Shown: in pieces, positions 33,293 through 42,468 of the stretch
Layout: every line of letters starts with the position of its first letter
Numbering within the stretch: position 1 is the first letter of the stretch
DNA from: CAZGUX01 sp964529305
GTDB taxonomy: Bacteria; Acidobacteriota; Terriglobia; Bryobacterales; Bryobacteraceae
Length of the DNA stretch: 64,000 bases
NCBI GenBank assembly: GCA_964529305.1
Contig: CAZGUX010000277.1
Location: forward strand, 6,199-70,198
Direction: 5' to 3'
Notes under the pieces: generated by a model
Told to the model about the DNA's origin: nothing
Seen by the model: only the letters and a program-made list of their open reading frames with translations
Database searches by the model: none
Translations under genes and position numbers: made by a program

Positions 33293-33382
33293 GAATCCCC
33301 TCTTTGCCGAGATCCGGCCGCAAGAAAAAGGCCTGCACTCCGCACACGCCAGCATCCGGCATCGAGACTTCTATGATAATGG

Positions 33383-34009
33383 ATGGGAATGATGGGCCGC
33401 CTCCACCTTCGATGGGCGTTCTGCCTCTGGCTGTCTTCGACGCTGGGGGCCCAGGTCATCGAATTCGAGTCGAACGGCCTGCGTTACCAGACGCTGACGC
33501 GATCCGGCCTCACCGTGATGTTCGCCCCGCTACCCGTGGTGGTGCAGCAATACGCCATCCTGCAGGTCGCGATTTCCAATGGAAGCCCGACCACCTGCTC
33601 GATGCGGCCGGAGGACTTCTCCTACAAGCGCGCCGATGGACAGGTGGTTCGGGGAGTGAAAGCCTCCGAAGTGGTGGACACGCTCATCGAGAAAGGCAAT
33701 CGCGGCGACGTCATCAAGCTGGTGTCGACTTATGAATCGGCGCTGTACGGCATTTCGCGCCTTCATTCGACCAGCGGGTACGAGCAGCGCCGGCAGGCCG
33801 CTTTGGCGGAAGTGTCCTCCACCCGTCTGAAGGCCGCCGCTGCCGCCTCGGCGATCGCGTTCATCCCGTCCCGGCTCCTGGCCGGCCAATCCACCGATGG
33901 CGCCGTATTCTTTGTCACGGCGGGAAAGCAACTCGGTCCGGGACGCCTGTCGGTCCGCACACCGGTCGGCGTTTTCGAATTCGAGCCCATTGCCGAGTTG
34001 CAGCAGTGA
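33383..34009 (+). CDS. Secreted protein of unknown function
   Basis: 208 residues with an N-terminal signal (LHLRWAFCLWLSSTLGAQ). The mature part begins with a short beta-rich block (VIEFESNGLRYQTLTRSGL) and 'VMFAPLPVVVQQYAILQVAI', which reads like an immunoglobulin-like fold seen in other acidobacterial secreted proteins. A central helical region (RRQAALAEVSSTRLKAAAAA) follows, then 'GRLSVRTPVGVFEFEPI'. No catalytic motif is visible and I cannot name a family. Starts at 33383, 33389 and 33392 are all in frame; GGATGGG before 33389 favours that one. GATAAT just upstream may be a -10 element. It is divergent from the oxidase subunit IV gene. Confidence 0.75.
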   Translation: MGMMGRLHLRWAFCLWLSSTLGAQVIEFESNGLRYQTLTRSGLTVMFAPLPVVVQQYAILQVAISNGSPTTCSMRPEDFSYKRADGQVVRGVKASEVVDTLIEKGNRGDVIKLVSTYESALYGISRLHSTSGYEQRRQAALAEVSSTRLKAAAAASAIAFIPSRLLAGQSTDGAVFFVTAGKQLGPGRLSVRTPVGVFEFEPIAELQQ

Positions 34010-34080
34010 CGCAAGCGGCCACTTGGCGCGCCGGTCCCCGGCGCGGGAGCGCTTGATTAACTAACCTCCGAACCGACCCC

Positions 34081-34102
34081 CGGGCGCCCCCATTTTTTCA
34101 CG
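34081..34102. repeat. REP-like half element
   Basis: Reverse reading of this stretch (CCGTGAAAAAATGGGGGCGC) matches the outer end of the REP family seen at 24662 and 27868. It lies in a short gap between a secreted-protein gene and a convergent cupin gene. Confidence 0.5.
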
Positions 34103-34125
34103 GCTTGCCGCGTATGCGGTCAGCC

Positions 34126-34485
34126 CTACTCTGCCGGGAAGAACAAGTCGTCTTCCGCCATGTTCGGAATGCCGATCACCAGCACCCGCATCCGGCCCTT
34201 GGCGCCATGGACGACCCCCGGCGGAATGTGCACGATGGAGCCCGTGCGCACCTCGTGCTCGACGCCGTCGAGCGAAACCGTGCCGCCGCCGTCGAGGACG
34301 TAGTACAACTCCGTCGCCACCCTGTGGAAGTGCAACTTGGCGCCATCAATGTCCACGGCGTGCGCCCACGCGGCCACATCGGTGTCAAAACGGCTGATCA
34401 GCAGATCGCGCCAGCCGCACGTCGATCGTTCGCGCGGGGCTTCCCCTTCGTGTCGAACCAGAACGGACTGAGACTGTACCTGCAT
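34126..34485 (-). CDS. Cupin-domain protein
   Basis: 119 residues from the ATG at 34485; a GTG two codons upstream is also possible. The two cupin motifs are visible: 'LHFHRVATELYYVLDGGGTV' (motif 1 with H, H and E metal ligands) and 'VHIPPGVVHGAKGRMRVLV' (motif 2 with the final His). These bind a metal, usually Mn, Fe or Zn. Small solo cupins include oxalate-decarboxylase-like, sugar-isomerase-like and sensor proteins; the function here cannot be set. Confidence 0.88.
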   Translation of the reverse strand: MQVQSQSVLVRHEGEAPRERSTCGWRDLLISRFDTDVAAWAHAVDIDGAKLHFHRVATELYYVLDGGGTVSLDGVEHEVRTGSIVHIPPGVVHGAKGRMRVLVIGIPNMAEDDLFFPAE

Positions 34486-34543
34486 GGACACGAGTGTAGC
34501 GCGCCGATTGAAACCCGGAGAAACCTCCCGAGCTTTCGGCCGC

Positions 34544-35521
34544 CTATCTGCGCCATTCCTCGATCTTGCTCTTGATCTGCGCGGCCCCGTGCCAGTCCGG
34601 ATGATGTTGCAGGAACTCCTCCAAGCGCGCCGCCGCCTTCACTCGATCTCCTCGCCGCAGATGGATCTCGGCCAGAAACAACTGGGGATGCGAGAAGTGC
34701 CCGCCGTCCAGACGGCACGCCTCCACCAGGTGCTTTTCCGCCAGGTCGAGCTTATTCTGCAGGAAATACGTCTGCCCAAGCTGCGAGTGGGCCAGCGCGT
34801 CGCTGTCCGGCTTCAGCACGGCGTAGACGTTGTATTTCCACGCCTCGTCGATCTTGCCAAGATTGATCAGCACCCCACCCAGGTTGACCAGCGGTTCGTA
34901 GGCGTCCGGATCGGCCTCCAGCGCGCGGCGGAACTTCTCCTCGGCTTCCGGGTACCTTCGTGTCTGATAAGCGATCGTGCCGAGATTGTTCCAGGCCGCG
35001 GCGAAGCGTGGAGCGATCTCCACCGCCCGCTCGAGATCGGCGATCGCCCCTTCGATCTCGTTGCGCGCCAGTTTCTTTTGCGCGGCCTGGTATTCCTTCC
35101 AGGCTTTGGCCGGGATCGACAACTCGCGAGCCGATACGCGGCCGCTCCTCTCGATCGTGTGGCGGCTTTCGATGAGCCGGAGGGTCACCGCCACCCGGCC
35201 TTTCGAGCCGGCCGTCCCGGCCCCGACCTCGATGGTCATCCGGCCTTCACCCGCGCCCGGAGAAAACGCCGACAACGTGTACGCGCCAGCCGGGATCTTG
35301 CTGAAGCGAAAACGGCCCCGCTCATCCGCCAGCGTGGCGGTCGCAAAAGGGGACTGGACGTGATGCAGCGTCACCGCGGCCGGCGTCTCGGGGCTCAATC
35401 GGCCCGTCACTTCGTACCGCCGCTCGGTCTCGGCCGGCAGGCCGCGGGCGATCAGCGCGAGACCCAGCCCGATCGCGCGGCTACGCCTCCACAAAGCTCT
35501 CCGCGTGCGCCTCGAAATCAA
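34544..35521 (-). CDS. Exported TPR-repeat protein with regulatory-like domain
   Basis: About 325 residues. A hydrophobic signal-like segment (RAIGLGLALIARGLPAE) precedes a beta-sandwich regulatory-like domain ('PAAVTLHHVQSPFATATLAD ERGRFRFSKIPAGAYTLSAF', about 40-110). Four TPR units follow ('EYQAAQKKLARNEIEGAIAD', 'AWNNLGTIAYQTRRYPEAEE', 'PLVNLGGVLINLGKIDEAWK', 'SQLGQTYFLQNKLDLAEKHL'). It overlaps the upstream aminotransferase gene by 41 bases; the TTG at 35521 is the annotated start, but a start within the next 30 bases is possible. It probably acts as an envelope scaffold; no partner is known. Confidence 0.75.
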   Translation of the reverse strand: MISRRTRRALWRRSRAIGLGLALIARGLPAETERRYEVTGRLSPETPAAVTLHHVQSPFATATLADERGRFRFSKIPAGAYTLSAFSPGAGEGRMTIEVGAGTAGSKGRVAVTLRLIESRHTIERSGRVSARELSIPAKAWKEYQAAQKKLARNEIEGAIADLERAVEIAPRFAAAWNNLGTIAYQTRRYPEAEEKFRRALEADPDAYEPLVNLGGVLINLGKIDEAWKYNVYAVLKPDSDALAHSQLGQTYFLQNKLDLAEKHLVEACRLDGGHFSHPQLFLAEIHLRRGDRVKAAARLEEFLQHHPDWHGAAQIKSKIEEWRR

Positions 35522-36422
35522 AATCCAGGTACTCCTTCCAGCGGTCCATCAACCGCCTCGTCACCGGTCCGGGCTTGCCGTCGCCGACGGTCTGCCCGTT
35601 GAATCGCGTCACCGGCATCAGGCAGATCGAGGTCGCCGAGTAGAACAACTCATCGGCCGTGGCCCCATCGTAGGGCGTCAGGTCGCACTCCTTCACCTCC
35701 AGGCCGGCCGAGCGGGCCAGTTCGAGGGTCGTCAGGCGGCTGATGCCGGCCAGAATGTTCCGGGTCGTGGGCGTCATCACCACGCCGTCGCGCACCATGA
35801 AGAAGTTCCATCCGGTGCCTTCGGCCAGGTTCCCTTCGTGATCGAGCATCAGCGGAATCGCCTCCGGATCCACCAGGCGGGCTTCGTTGTCGGCCAGCGA
35901 GAAATGCAGCCTCGAGCGGTACTTGATCTTCGGATCCATCGTCAGCGGATGCATGTGCCGCGTCAGCGGCGTCACCACGTGCCGGCCGGTGCGATAGTAT
36001 TTGGCCGTCTTCCGCAGGAACGTAGACATCGGATAGAAATACATCACGAACGTCGAAGTCGTCGGCGGCAGCACCAGTCCCAGGCGGCCCCGGCTGACCA
36101 GGTGTCCGATGCCCGCTTCTTCCCGCTCCGCCAGCGTGAGCAGGTTCCGTTGCAGAAACTCGTCCGTCACGCGGTCGAGTTCATCCACCGTCATTGGGAA
36201 ATCCAGGCGGGCCGCTTTGATCGACCGCAGCATGCGGTTCCGATGATCCGGCCAACGGAACAGTTTTCTCTTGAAAGTACGGCAGACTTCCTGAATGGAG
36301 TCGCCGATCAACACGGCTGAATCGAAAACCGAGATCTTTGCCTCGCTCTCCGGAATCAGCTCCCCGTCTATATAAACCACCCGTTCAGAATTCACTTGAA
36401 TCGAAATTCCCCTTTCTGACAT
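35481..36422 (-). CDS. Class IV aminotransferase (branched-chain or D-amino-acid type)
   Basis: 313 residues. The fold-type IV PLP enzyme pattern is clear: VYIDGELIPESEAKISVFDS near the start, the catalytic Lys in MDPKIKYRSRLHFSLAD (K165 or K167), the Glu that contacts the pyridine N in EGNLAEGTGWNFFMV, and 'TTRNILAGISRLTTLELARS'. Substrates in this family are branched-chain amino acids, D-alanine, or 4-amino-4-deoxychorismate; the sequence alone does not settle which, though the length and NLAEGTGWNFF fit branched-chain types. A start at 36422 is used; a downstream GTG is possible. Confidence 0.88.
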   Translation of the reverse strand: MSERGISIQVNSERVVYIDGELIPESEAKISVFDSAVLIGDSIQEVCRTFKRKLFRWPDHRNRMLRSIKAARLDFPMTVDELDRVTDEFLQRNLLTLAEREEAGIGHLVSRGRLGLVLPPTTSTFVMYFYPMSTFLRKTAKYYRTGRHVVTPLTRHMHPLTMDPKIKYRSRLHFSLADNEARLVDPEAIPLMLDHEGNLAEGTGWNFFMVRDGVVMTPTTRNILAGISRLTTLELARSAGLEVKECDLTPYDGATADELFYSATSICLMPVTRFNGQTVGDGKPGPVTRRLMDRWKEYLDFDFEAHAESFVEA

Positions 36423-36495
36423 CTTCCTACGGCGGCCGCGTAAGCGCTAATGTGATGTGCATGACGCGCCCCGTGGCGCGCGCTTCAGCGCGCAA

Positions 36496-36511
36496 AGGGA
36501 CTTTAGTCCCT
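36496..36511. repeat. Perfect 16-base palindrome upstream of TPR gene
   Basis: AGGGACTTTAGTCCCT has 7-base arms with TT between them, 20 bases before the GTG start at 36532. It could be a regulator site or a dispersed repeat. Confidence 0.5.
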
Positions 36512-36531
36512 CTTCCTCGCAGAGGGGTACG

Positions 36532-37785
36532 GTGAAGCTCGCCTTGGCAAGCAGAAGTCCTCGGCCAACCCTGGCTCTGGTGGCCGCATCAGTCGCCCTC
36601 GCGGCGAACGCCGTGTGGCTCGGCCGCGTGGCCGCCGCCCATCTGATCGCCTCCTCGGGCCAACGCGACGCACTCGAACGTGCGGCGGCGTGGGTACCCT
36701 ATCACCCCGATTCGTACGGCTATGATCTCAGTGTGCGGGCCGGCTTCGCGGCCGAGGCCCTGGGCGACCCGGCCGCCGCCCTCCGGCACTACCGGACATC
36801 GCTTCACTCCGATCCACGATCGAATCCCGTGTGGCTGATGGCGGCCCTCGCCGCGGAGCGCGCGGGCCGGGACGGCGAGGCGCTTCAGGCCTACATGCAT
36901 GCCCAATCCGTCGAGCCTTCCCGGCCGGAGACCTATTGGCTCCGCGCGAATCTTCACCTCCGCCGGAACCGCAAGCCCGAAGCGGTCTCCGACTTCGCCC
37001 GAGTCCTCGAGCGAACACACCGCCTCGACGACCCGGTGTTCCAAACCCTGATCGCGCTGGAAGGTGTAGACGCCGCTGTTCGCATGGCCGAGGGCGTGGA
37101 GGCGGCGCGCCTGCCGTTGTTGCGCCATGTCTGGAGCCGGGAGGCTCCTCGCGTGGTTTGCGACGTGTGGAAGCGGTTCCCTCCACCGCCCGAGGCGATC
37201 ACCGCGGAGGAAATCGGGCAGCATTGCCGGCGCCTCGCGTCCCTGCGCCGGGACCGCGACGCCTGGGACGAGTGGCGGCGCTGGGCCGCGGCGAGGGGAG
37301 CCGGCACGAGCACCCTGATTCGCAGCGGCGATTTCGAAGCCGCAACCGTCGCTGGGCCGTTTGACTGGAACCTACTCGAGGGCCCCGGTTGGCACGTCTT
37401 CCGCGACCCCGCGCAGGCGTATGCGGGCGCCGTGTCGCTGCAGGTGCTCTTCCTCGGCAGCCAAAACCTGGACGCCGCGTTCGCCGAACAATGGCTGGCC
37501 CTCGAACCCCGGCATCGATACCGGCTCTCCTTCGCCTGGAGGGCGCGCGAGATCACGTCCGACATTCCCCCCTCGATCGAGGTTGTGGACCTCGACAACC
37601 ATCGCCTGGCGGCGATCTCCCTCGAGCCAGGGTCGTCTTCCTGGAGAAAGGAACAAGGAGAGTTCACCTCGGCGGAACGCTCGATCGCACGGTTGTTGAT
37701 CCGCCGCGGACCCAGCCAGAAGCTCGATGGCCGGATTGCCGGGTCCCTGTGGCTGGACGCCTTTCACCTCGAGGCGCTTCAATAG
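36532..37785 (+). CDS. TPR-repeat membrane protein (exopolysaccharide neighbourhood)
   Basis: The GTG at 36532 follows AGAGGGG and starts a short anchor (PRPTLALVAASVALAANAVW LGRVAAAHLI); 417 residues. TPR-like units lie at 'ERAAAWVPYHPDSYGYDLSV', 'AEALGDPAAALRHYRTSLHS' and 'AAERAGRDGEALQAYMHAQS'. The C-terminal 130 residues (FDWNLLEGPGWHVFRDPAQA ... LDAFHLEALQ) look like a jelly-roll carbohydrate-binding-like domain. It overlaps the convergent sugar-transferase gene by 7 bases. Such TPR anchors are common beside exosortase and polysaccharide genes, suggesting a role in capsule or exopolysaccharide assembly. Confidence 0.75.
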   Translation: MKLALASRSPRPTLALVAASVALAANAVWLGRVAAAHLIASSGQRDALERAAAWVPYHPDSYGYDLSVRAGFAAEALGDPAAALRHYRTSLHSDPRSNPVWLMAALAAERAGRDGEALQAYMHAQSVEPSRPETYWLRANLHLRRNRKPEAVSDFARVLERTHRLDDPVFQTLIALEGVDAAVRMAEGVEAARLPLLRHVWSREAPRVVCDVWKRFPPPPEAITAEEIGQHCRRLASLRRDRDAWDEWRRWAAARGAGTSTLIRSGDFEAATVAGPFDWNLLEGPGWHVFRDPAQAYAGAVSLQVLFLGSQNLDAAFAEQWLALEPRHRYRLSFAWRAREITSDIPPSIEVVDLDNHRLAAISLEPGSSSWRKEQGEFTSAERSIARLLIRRGPSQKLDGRIAGSLWLDAFHLEALQ

Positions 37786-39245
37786 GCGCCGCGCGGCCGC
37801 AACAGATAGCCGATGGTCCGGGCCAGAATCACCACGTCCAGCCAGATGCTCCAGTTCCGGACATAAAACAAATCCAGGCGAACGCGTTCCTGATCGCTCA
37901 GGTCGCTCCGCCCGCTGATTTGCCACAAGCCGGTTAAGCCGCACGGGACCCGGCAGTAGCTCGTGATCTCCGACTCGTACCGGCCGGCTTCGTTGAGAGG
38001 CCGCGGCCGGGGACCTACCAGGCTCATCTGGCCGCGCAGCACGTTCCACAGTTGCGGCAGTTCGTCCAGGCTCGACCGCCGTAGCCAACGACCCTCCCGC
38101 GTGACGCGCGGATCGTCCCGAAGCTTGCAAGCCGCCGCGAACTGCCTCGCAGCCTCCGGATCGCTCGCCAGAAGCCGGGGTAGCGCCTCTTCGGCGTCCT
38201 GGCTCATGGTCCGGAACTTGATCAGCGGGAACCGTCGTCCGCCGCGGCCCAACCGCATTTGCCGGTAGAGGATGGGCGAACCGCTGCTCACCCGAATGAC
38301 GGCGGCGATTGCCAGCATCCACGGGGCGGCGATCACCGTCAGCAGCAAGCCCGCGCCCAGATCCAGAGCCCTCTTCAGAACGCGGTTGAACGGGTTGGTC
38401 AGTGGGTTCTCGTAGTGCAGCAGAAACGACGACTTGAGCACTTCCGACTCGATCCGCCACGTGTGCAGGCTCTGATCGGCCGCGGCGATCCTGACTTCTT
38501 TGGCAAACTCCTCGAGCAGGCTGAAGCGCCGCAGGAACGTCTCGCGGTTCGATGGGTCCTCACACAGTATGAACGAGCGGATGCCGCGCTCCCGCGAAAG
38601 CGCGATCGCTTCGTCCAGCGACGCGACCCGCCATACCGGCCACTCCGCCACTGCCGGTGTCTCCGAGAAGATCGCCTTCACCCGGTAGCCGGTCGCCGGA
38701 TCGGCCGCCAGGTCGGCCGCCGCCCGAAGTCCGTTCGGATTCACTCCCAGCAGGACTACCGGCCGCTGCCACTCCGGCCATTTCGCCAGCAGGCGCTTGA
38801 GGGCGTACCGCCCGGCCGGCACCGCGGCGGCGGCCAGGCAAGCCGCCATCGCGATCACGGTCCGCGAAAACAACTGCGAGAGGTGCGCCACCGACGCAAG
38901 CACCAGCGCGCACACGGTTGCGTAGAAACAGGCCCGCAGGGTGATCACCGATTCTTCCATGGAGGCCGTCCGTCTCGTGTAGAGGCCGGAGACCGCGAAG
39001 ATCAGCAGGTAAATCGGCAGGAACAGCAGGTAGGTTTCCACCGCCACCAGCTCGCCCCTTGCGGCGAACCAGTCGAATCGCGTCAGCCACGACTCCCTCA
39101 CCAGGGTCGCGGCGGCATACGAACCGTAGACAAGTGCCGCATCCGCTACCGCCAGCAACACCACCCCGGCGCCTTCCGCAAGGGCGGCATCCAGGCGAGC
39201 ATAGCGCGGCAGCGGCGCGGGCTTGAGCTGGGCAGTGGCGCTCAT
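37779..39245 (-). CDS. Exopolysaccharide polyprenyl-phosphate sugar transferase (WbaP/EpsL type)
   Basis: 488 residues with five N-terminal membrane segments (AGVVLLAVADAALVYGSYAA, TYLLFLPIYLLIFAVSGLYT, ACFYATVCALVLASVAHLSQ and others), then a CoA-binding-like middle region (PVVLLGVNPNGLRAAADLA). The C-terminal bacterial sugar transferase domain has RVLKRALDLGAGLLLTVIAA, PLIKFRTMSQDAEE, LPQLWNVLRGQMSLVGPRPR and 'LTGLWQISGRSDLSDQERVR'. These motifs define the enzymes that move a sugar-1-phosphate from a nucleotide sugar onto undecaprenyl phosphate, the first step in a lipid-linked exopolysaccharide repeat. The sugar is not known. It faces the TPR gene tail to tail and is divergent from the MPN-like protein gene. 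Confidence 0.93.
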   Translation of the reverse strand: MSATAQLKPAPLPRYARLDAALAEGAGVVLLAVADAALVYGSYAAATLVRESWLTRFDWFAARGELVAVETYLLFLPIYLLIFAVSGLYTRRTASMEESVITLRACFYATVCALVLASVAHLSQLFSRTVIAMAACLAAAAVPAGRYALKRLLAKWPEWQRPVVLLGVNPNGLRAAADLAADPATGYRVKAIFSETPAVAEWPVWRVASLDEAIALSRERGIRSFILCEDPSNRETFLRRFSLLEEFAKEVRIAAADQSLHTWRIESEVLKSSFLLHYENPLTNPFNRVLKRALDLGAGLLLTVIAAPWMLAIAAVIRVSSGSPILYRQMRLGRGGRRFPLIKFRTMSQDAEEALPRLLASDPEAARQFAAACKLRDDPRVTREGRWLRRSSLDELPQLWNVLRGQMSLVGPRPRPLNEAGRYESEITSYCRVPCGLTGLWQISGRSDLSDQERVRLDLFYVRNWSIWLDVVILARTIGYLLRPRGAY

Positions 39246-39330
39246 CCCGTTCGGCGGCTAGTGTATCACGCGGTTGTGTTCGCTCACCCGCCCGCCTTAT
39301 CCTTGAGAGAACGGAAAGCGTGTATTAGGA

Positions 39331-41034
39331 ATGGGAACGCCGACAGCCCCGCCTGCCCCCATCAGCCCCTTTCCCTATTACGTATGGGAAGTCCCGGACA
39401 AGGTCCGCATCCGCCTGCATTTCGACGTCATTGACCGCATTTTGCCGGAAGTCATGCGCGGCTTCGGAGCGCTCCCGCGGCGAGGCGCCGAAGTCGGAGG
39501 AATTCTGCTCGGCCGGGTTCTGGAGCGCGAGCCTCTCACCATCAGTATTGAGGAGTTCGAGCCCCTGGCTTGCGAGTACCTGACCGGCCCCTCCTTTCAT
39601 CTCTCGACGAAAGACCGGGAGCGCCTCGAAACGATGCTCGGCCTCTGGCAGGACCGCCCTCTGCAAGTGGTCGGGTACTTTCGCAGCCACACGCGGAAAG
39701 ACCTGTTTCTGGACGAGCGCGACCAGGATGTGTTCCAAACGTACTTCCCCGGCCTGGACAAGGTAGTTCTGCTGATCAAGCCCTTCGCCACCCGCGCCAG
39801 CGTGGCTGGCTTCTTCTTTCGCGAGAACGGTAAACTCCAGGGCGAAGCCACTTATTCGCAGTTCCCCTTCCATCGGCGGGAACTGGGCGGCGGCGATCCA
39901 CGGCCTCCTATTCACCGGCAGGAGGGCGAGCCCGAAGCTCCTCAAGTTCCCCGCCAAGGGCCGCATCCGGTACCGATCGCGATGCCCGATCCGTACCGCC
40001 GCCCGGCCTCGGCCGCGGACCGCTTCCTGCCGGACCGGTTTGACGACGCCCGCACCCGCCCGGCTGAATCGCGGCCCGACCTACCTCCGCCGCCACGCAG
40101 GGAAGCCGGGTTGGAAGGGGAGCGTGTACCGTTCAGTTCCTCGCTCGACCTGCCTGACGACTTCCAGCCCAGCCCGCTTCGCCGCTACATGCTCCTTTTG
40201 GCGGTGCTGGTCGTGCTCGTTGGCGCGGCTGCCGTCGGATATCAGTTCCTGGCGACCCCGCGTCCACCCGCTGCCATCGCCGATCTCCCTCTTCAACTGG
40301 CCGTCAACCAGACCGGAAAGCAGCTCGACATCACCTGGCAGCGGGATTCGGCGGTGGTGGCGAGCGCCCAGCGCGGCGTCCTGACGATCACCGATGGGGA
40401 TCACAAGGAACAACTCGAGTTGACGTCCGCGCAGTTGCATGTGGGCCGGGTGATTTATACTCGCGTGACCCGTCAGGTGGACGTTCGTCTGGAGATCTTC
40501 ACCTCCGATCAATCGGCGGTAAGCGAGTCGGCCCGAGTGCTGGCCGCCGAAGATCCGCCGCCCGGCGCTCAGGCTCCGCCGGCGCAAGAGATCGCGGCGG
40601 ACCCCCCGAAGGAGGGCGAAACCGCCTCGAAGGAGCCCGAACCGGCGAAGAGTGAGCCCTCTCCGGCAGCCCCCGCTGAGACCTCCGCTTCCACCGCGCC
40701 TTTGGTTCAACCGGCGGCTTCGACGCCTCCGTCCCCGCCGGTGAAGGCCGTAGCTTCGAGGCCCACAACCGAAGGGGCGAAACCCACCGAGCCGCCCAAG
40801 CCGGAGCCCAAGGCTCAGGAGCCTCCCACGCCGGTACGTCGCGCTCGCGCCCGGCGCGTCGAGCGTCCCAAGCCGCCTCCCGCCAAGCCGCCGGTCGCGC
40901 GGACGAAGCCCGCGCAGACCGAATCCAAGCCCGTGGTGGAACCGCCGAAGGTCGTCGAAACGCCGAAACCGCCCGCTGCCGAACCCGCTCCCGAGCCCGC
41001 GCCCGAACTCGCCCGCCCGGCCCGCCGGCGCTAA
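39331..41034 (+). CDS. MPN/JAB-like membrane protein with Pro-rich tail
   Basis: 567 residues. N-terminal region (about 20-170) resembles a Mov34/MPN (JAB) fold: AEVGGILLGR (E54) and then GYFRSHTRKDLFLDERD at about 115-131, where active JAMM enzymes have HxHP(x)nS(x)2D. Here the first His is Arg (R118) and only H120 and the acidic D128/D131 remain, so zinc peptidase activity is doubtful. A single membrane helix (RRYMLLLAVLVVLVGAAAVG) lies at about 288-307, followed by a beta domain and a long Pro/Ala/Lys-rich tail (KPTEPPKPEPKAQEPP). It may be a structural or binding protein at the membrane. It is divergent from the sugar-transferase gene. Confidence 0.75.
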   Translation: MGTPTAPPAPISPFPYYVWEVPDKVRIRLHFDVIDRILPEVMRGFGALPRRGAEVGGILLGRVLEREPLTISIEEFEPLACEYLTGPSFHLSTKDRERLETMLGLWQDRPLQVVGYFRSHTRKDLFLDERDQDVFQTYFPGLDKVVLLIKPFATRASVAGFFFRENGKLQGEATYSQFPFHRRELGGGDPRPPIHRQEGEPEAPQVPRQGPHPVPIAMPDPYRRPASAADRFLPDRFDDARTRPAESRPDLPPPPRREAGLEGERVPFSSSLDLPDDFQPSPLRRYMLLLAVLVVLVGAAAVGYQFLATPRPPAAIADLPLQLAVNQTGKQLDITWQRDSAVVASAQRGVLTITDGDHKEQLELTSAQLHVGRVIYTRVTRQVDVRLEIFTSDQSAVSESARVLAAEDPPPGAQAPPAQEIAADPPKEGETASKEPEPAKSEPSPAAPAETSASTAPLVQPAASTPPSPPVKAVASRPTTEGAKPTEPPKPEPKAQEPPTPVRRARARRVERPKPPPAKPPVARTKPAQTESKPVVEPPKVVETPKPPAAEPAPEPAPELARPARRR

Positions 41035-41160
41035 CGGGAGCCATCAAGAGCCTCTTTCCAACGCGTACATACTCGTGCCTGCCCCGCCGGGAATTCTGTC
41101 GACGTCTCCCAATAACCAGTTGCCTTCCCCCCTGTTTCGTCCTATCCTCGCAACAATCCT

Positions 41161-42402
41161 ATGCCTCCCACCGCCTCCCGAGGCCGCCTTTCGGCCATCG
41201 GGCCCGCCATCCTGCTTACCGCCACCAGTGTCGGCGCGGGCGACATCCTCACCGGCAGCCTGGCCGGCGCGGAAGCGGGACTTGCCGTCTTGTGGGCCGT
41301 GCCCGCCGGTGTCGTCCTCAAGTGGACCCTCACCGAAGGCATCGCGCGCTGGCAGATGGCCACCGGCACCACCCTGCTGGAAGGATGGGTCACCCGCCTC
41401 GGCGCCTGGATTCGCTGGGTGTTTTTCGCCTATCTTCTAGTGTTCACGCTGGTCGTGGGAGGAATGCTCTCGAGCGCTTGCGGCGTGGCCGGCACCGGCC
41501 TGCTGCCCCTCGGAGATCCCGCGGCATCGCGCTTCCGTTGGGGGGCCATTCATTCCCTCAGCGGCCTGGCCCTGGTCTGGTGGGGAGGCTACGACGTCCT
41601 GAAACGCGTGCTGGCCGTCTGTGTGGGGGCCATGTTCGCGACCGTCACCCTGACGGCCCTTCTGCTCTCGCCCGACTGGCTGGCCGTGGCGCGCGGCTTT
41701 GTGCCCTCCCTGCCCGCCGGCGGGGCGGCTTGGGTCATCGGCCTCATCGGCGCCATCGGGGGCACCATGGCCCTGATCTCGTACGGATACTGGATCGAAG
41801 AGGAAGGGAGGAAAGGCCGGAAGGGTCTGCTCGAATGCCGCTTCGACCTGCTTCTGTCCTACGCCGTGATCGGTCTGTTCGGTGCGGCTGTGGTCATCGT
41901 CGGCTCGCGCGTCCAGGTCCGGGGAGAAGGCGCCGGCCTGGCTCTGCTGTTGGCGGATCAATTGGCAATCGCCCTCGGTCCGTTCGGACGCTGGATCTTT
42001 CTGCTAGGGTTCTGGGCTGCGGTCTTCTCCGCCATGCTCGGCGTCTGGCAGAGCCTGCCGTATCTATTCGCCGACTTTTTGTGGCTCCGCCGCGGGGCGG
42101 GGATCCCGCGTCCCGCCCGGTTCGAGACCAGCTGCGCCTATCGGGGTTACTTGTTGTTTCTCGCGACCGTTCCTATCCTGTTGCTCCGCTGGCCGGTGAA
42201 GCAACTGCAACTGGCCTTTGGGATCACGGGCGCGATGTTGTTGCCGTTGTTGGCCTTGACGCTCCTGATGATGAACACCAGACGGGAGTGGGTGGGCGAC
42301 GAGTTCCTCGCTGGCTGGAGGCTCAATGCGGTTCTCGCGGTAGCCCTGGTTTTCTTTGCGTATGTGGGCTTGGGTGAGATTCGCGACTGGCTGGCGAAGT
42401 AG
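41161..42402 (+). CDS. Nramp-family metal transporter-like protein
   Basis: 413 residues with about eleven transmembrane helices. The N-terminal GPAILLTATSVGAGDILTG lies where Nramp transporters have the DPGN metal-binding motif; here the helix break reads GAGD, so metal selectivity may differ. The central 'GTMALISYGYWIEEEG' is where the second conserved helix break falls. Typical members move Mn2+ or Fe2+ with protons; this diverged branch is common in acidobacteria and planctomycetes and has not, to my knowledge, been tested. It is upstream of the convergent hpt gene by 66 bases. Confidence 0.8.
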   Translation: MPPTASRGRLSAIGPAILLTATSVGAGDILTGSLAGAEAGLAVLWAVPAGVVLKWTLTEGIARWQMATGTTLLEGWVTRLGAWIRWVFFAYLLVFTLVVGGMLSSACGVAGTGLLPLGDPAASRFRWGAIHSLSGLALVWWGGYDVLKRVLAVCVGAMFATVTLTALLLSPDWLAVARGFVPSLPAGGAAWVIGLIGAIGGTMALISYGYWIEEEGRKGRKGLLECRFDLLLSYAVIGLFGAAVVIVGSRVQVRGEGAGLALLLADQLAIALGPFGRWIFLLGFWAAVFSAMLGVWQSLPYLFADFLWLRRGAGIPRPARFETSCAYRGYLLFLATVPILLLRWPVKQLQLAFGITGAMLLPLLALTLLMMNTRREWVGDEFLAGWRLNAVLAVALVFFAYVGLGEIRDWLAK

Positions 42403-42468
42403 CCGGGCTATTGGTTGCCGTTCGTGGATCTGCCATCCGAAAGGTCGCTGTCGCAGGGGCCTGGCCCT

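Noticed and set aside
36496..36511. Palindrome before the TPR gene as a specific operator
   Set aside because: The motif is symmetric but there is no nearby regulator gene and similar AGGGACT/AGTCCCT palindromes may be dispersed; it is only listed as a repeat.
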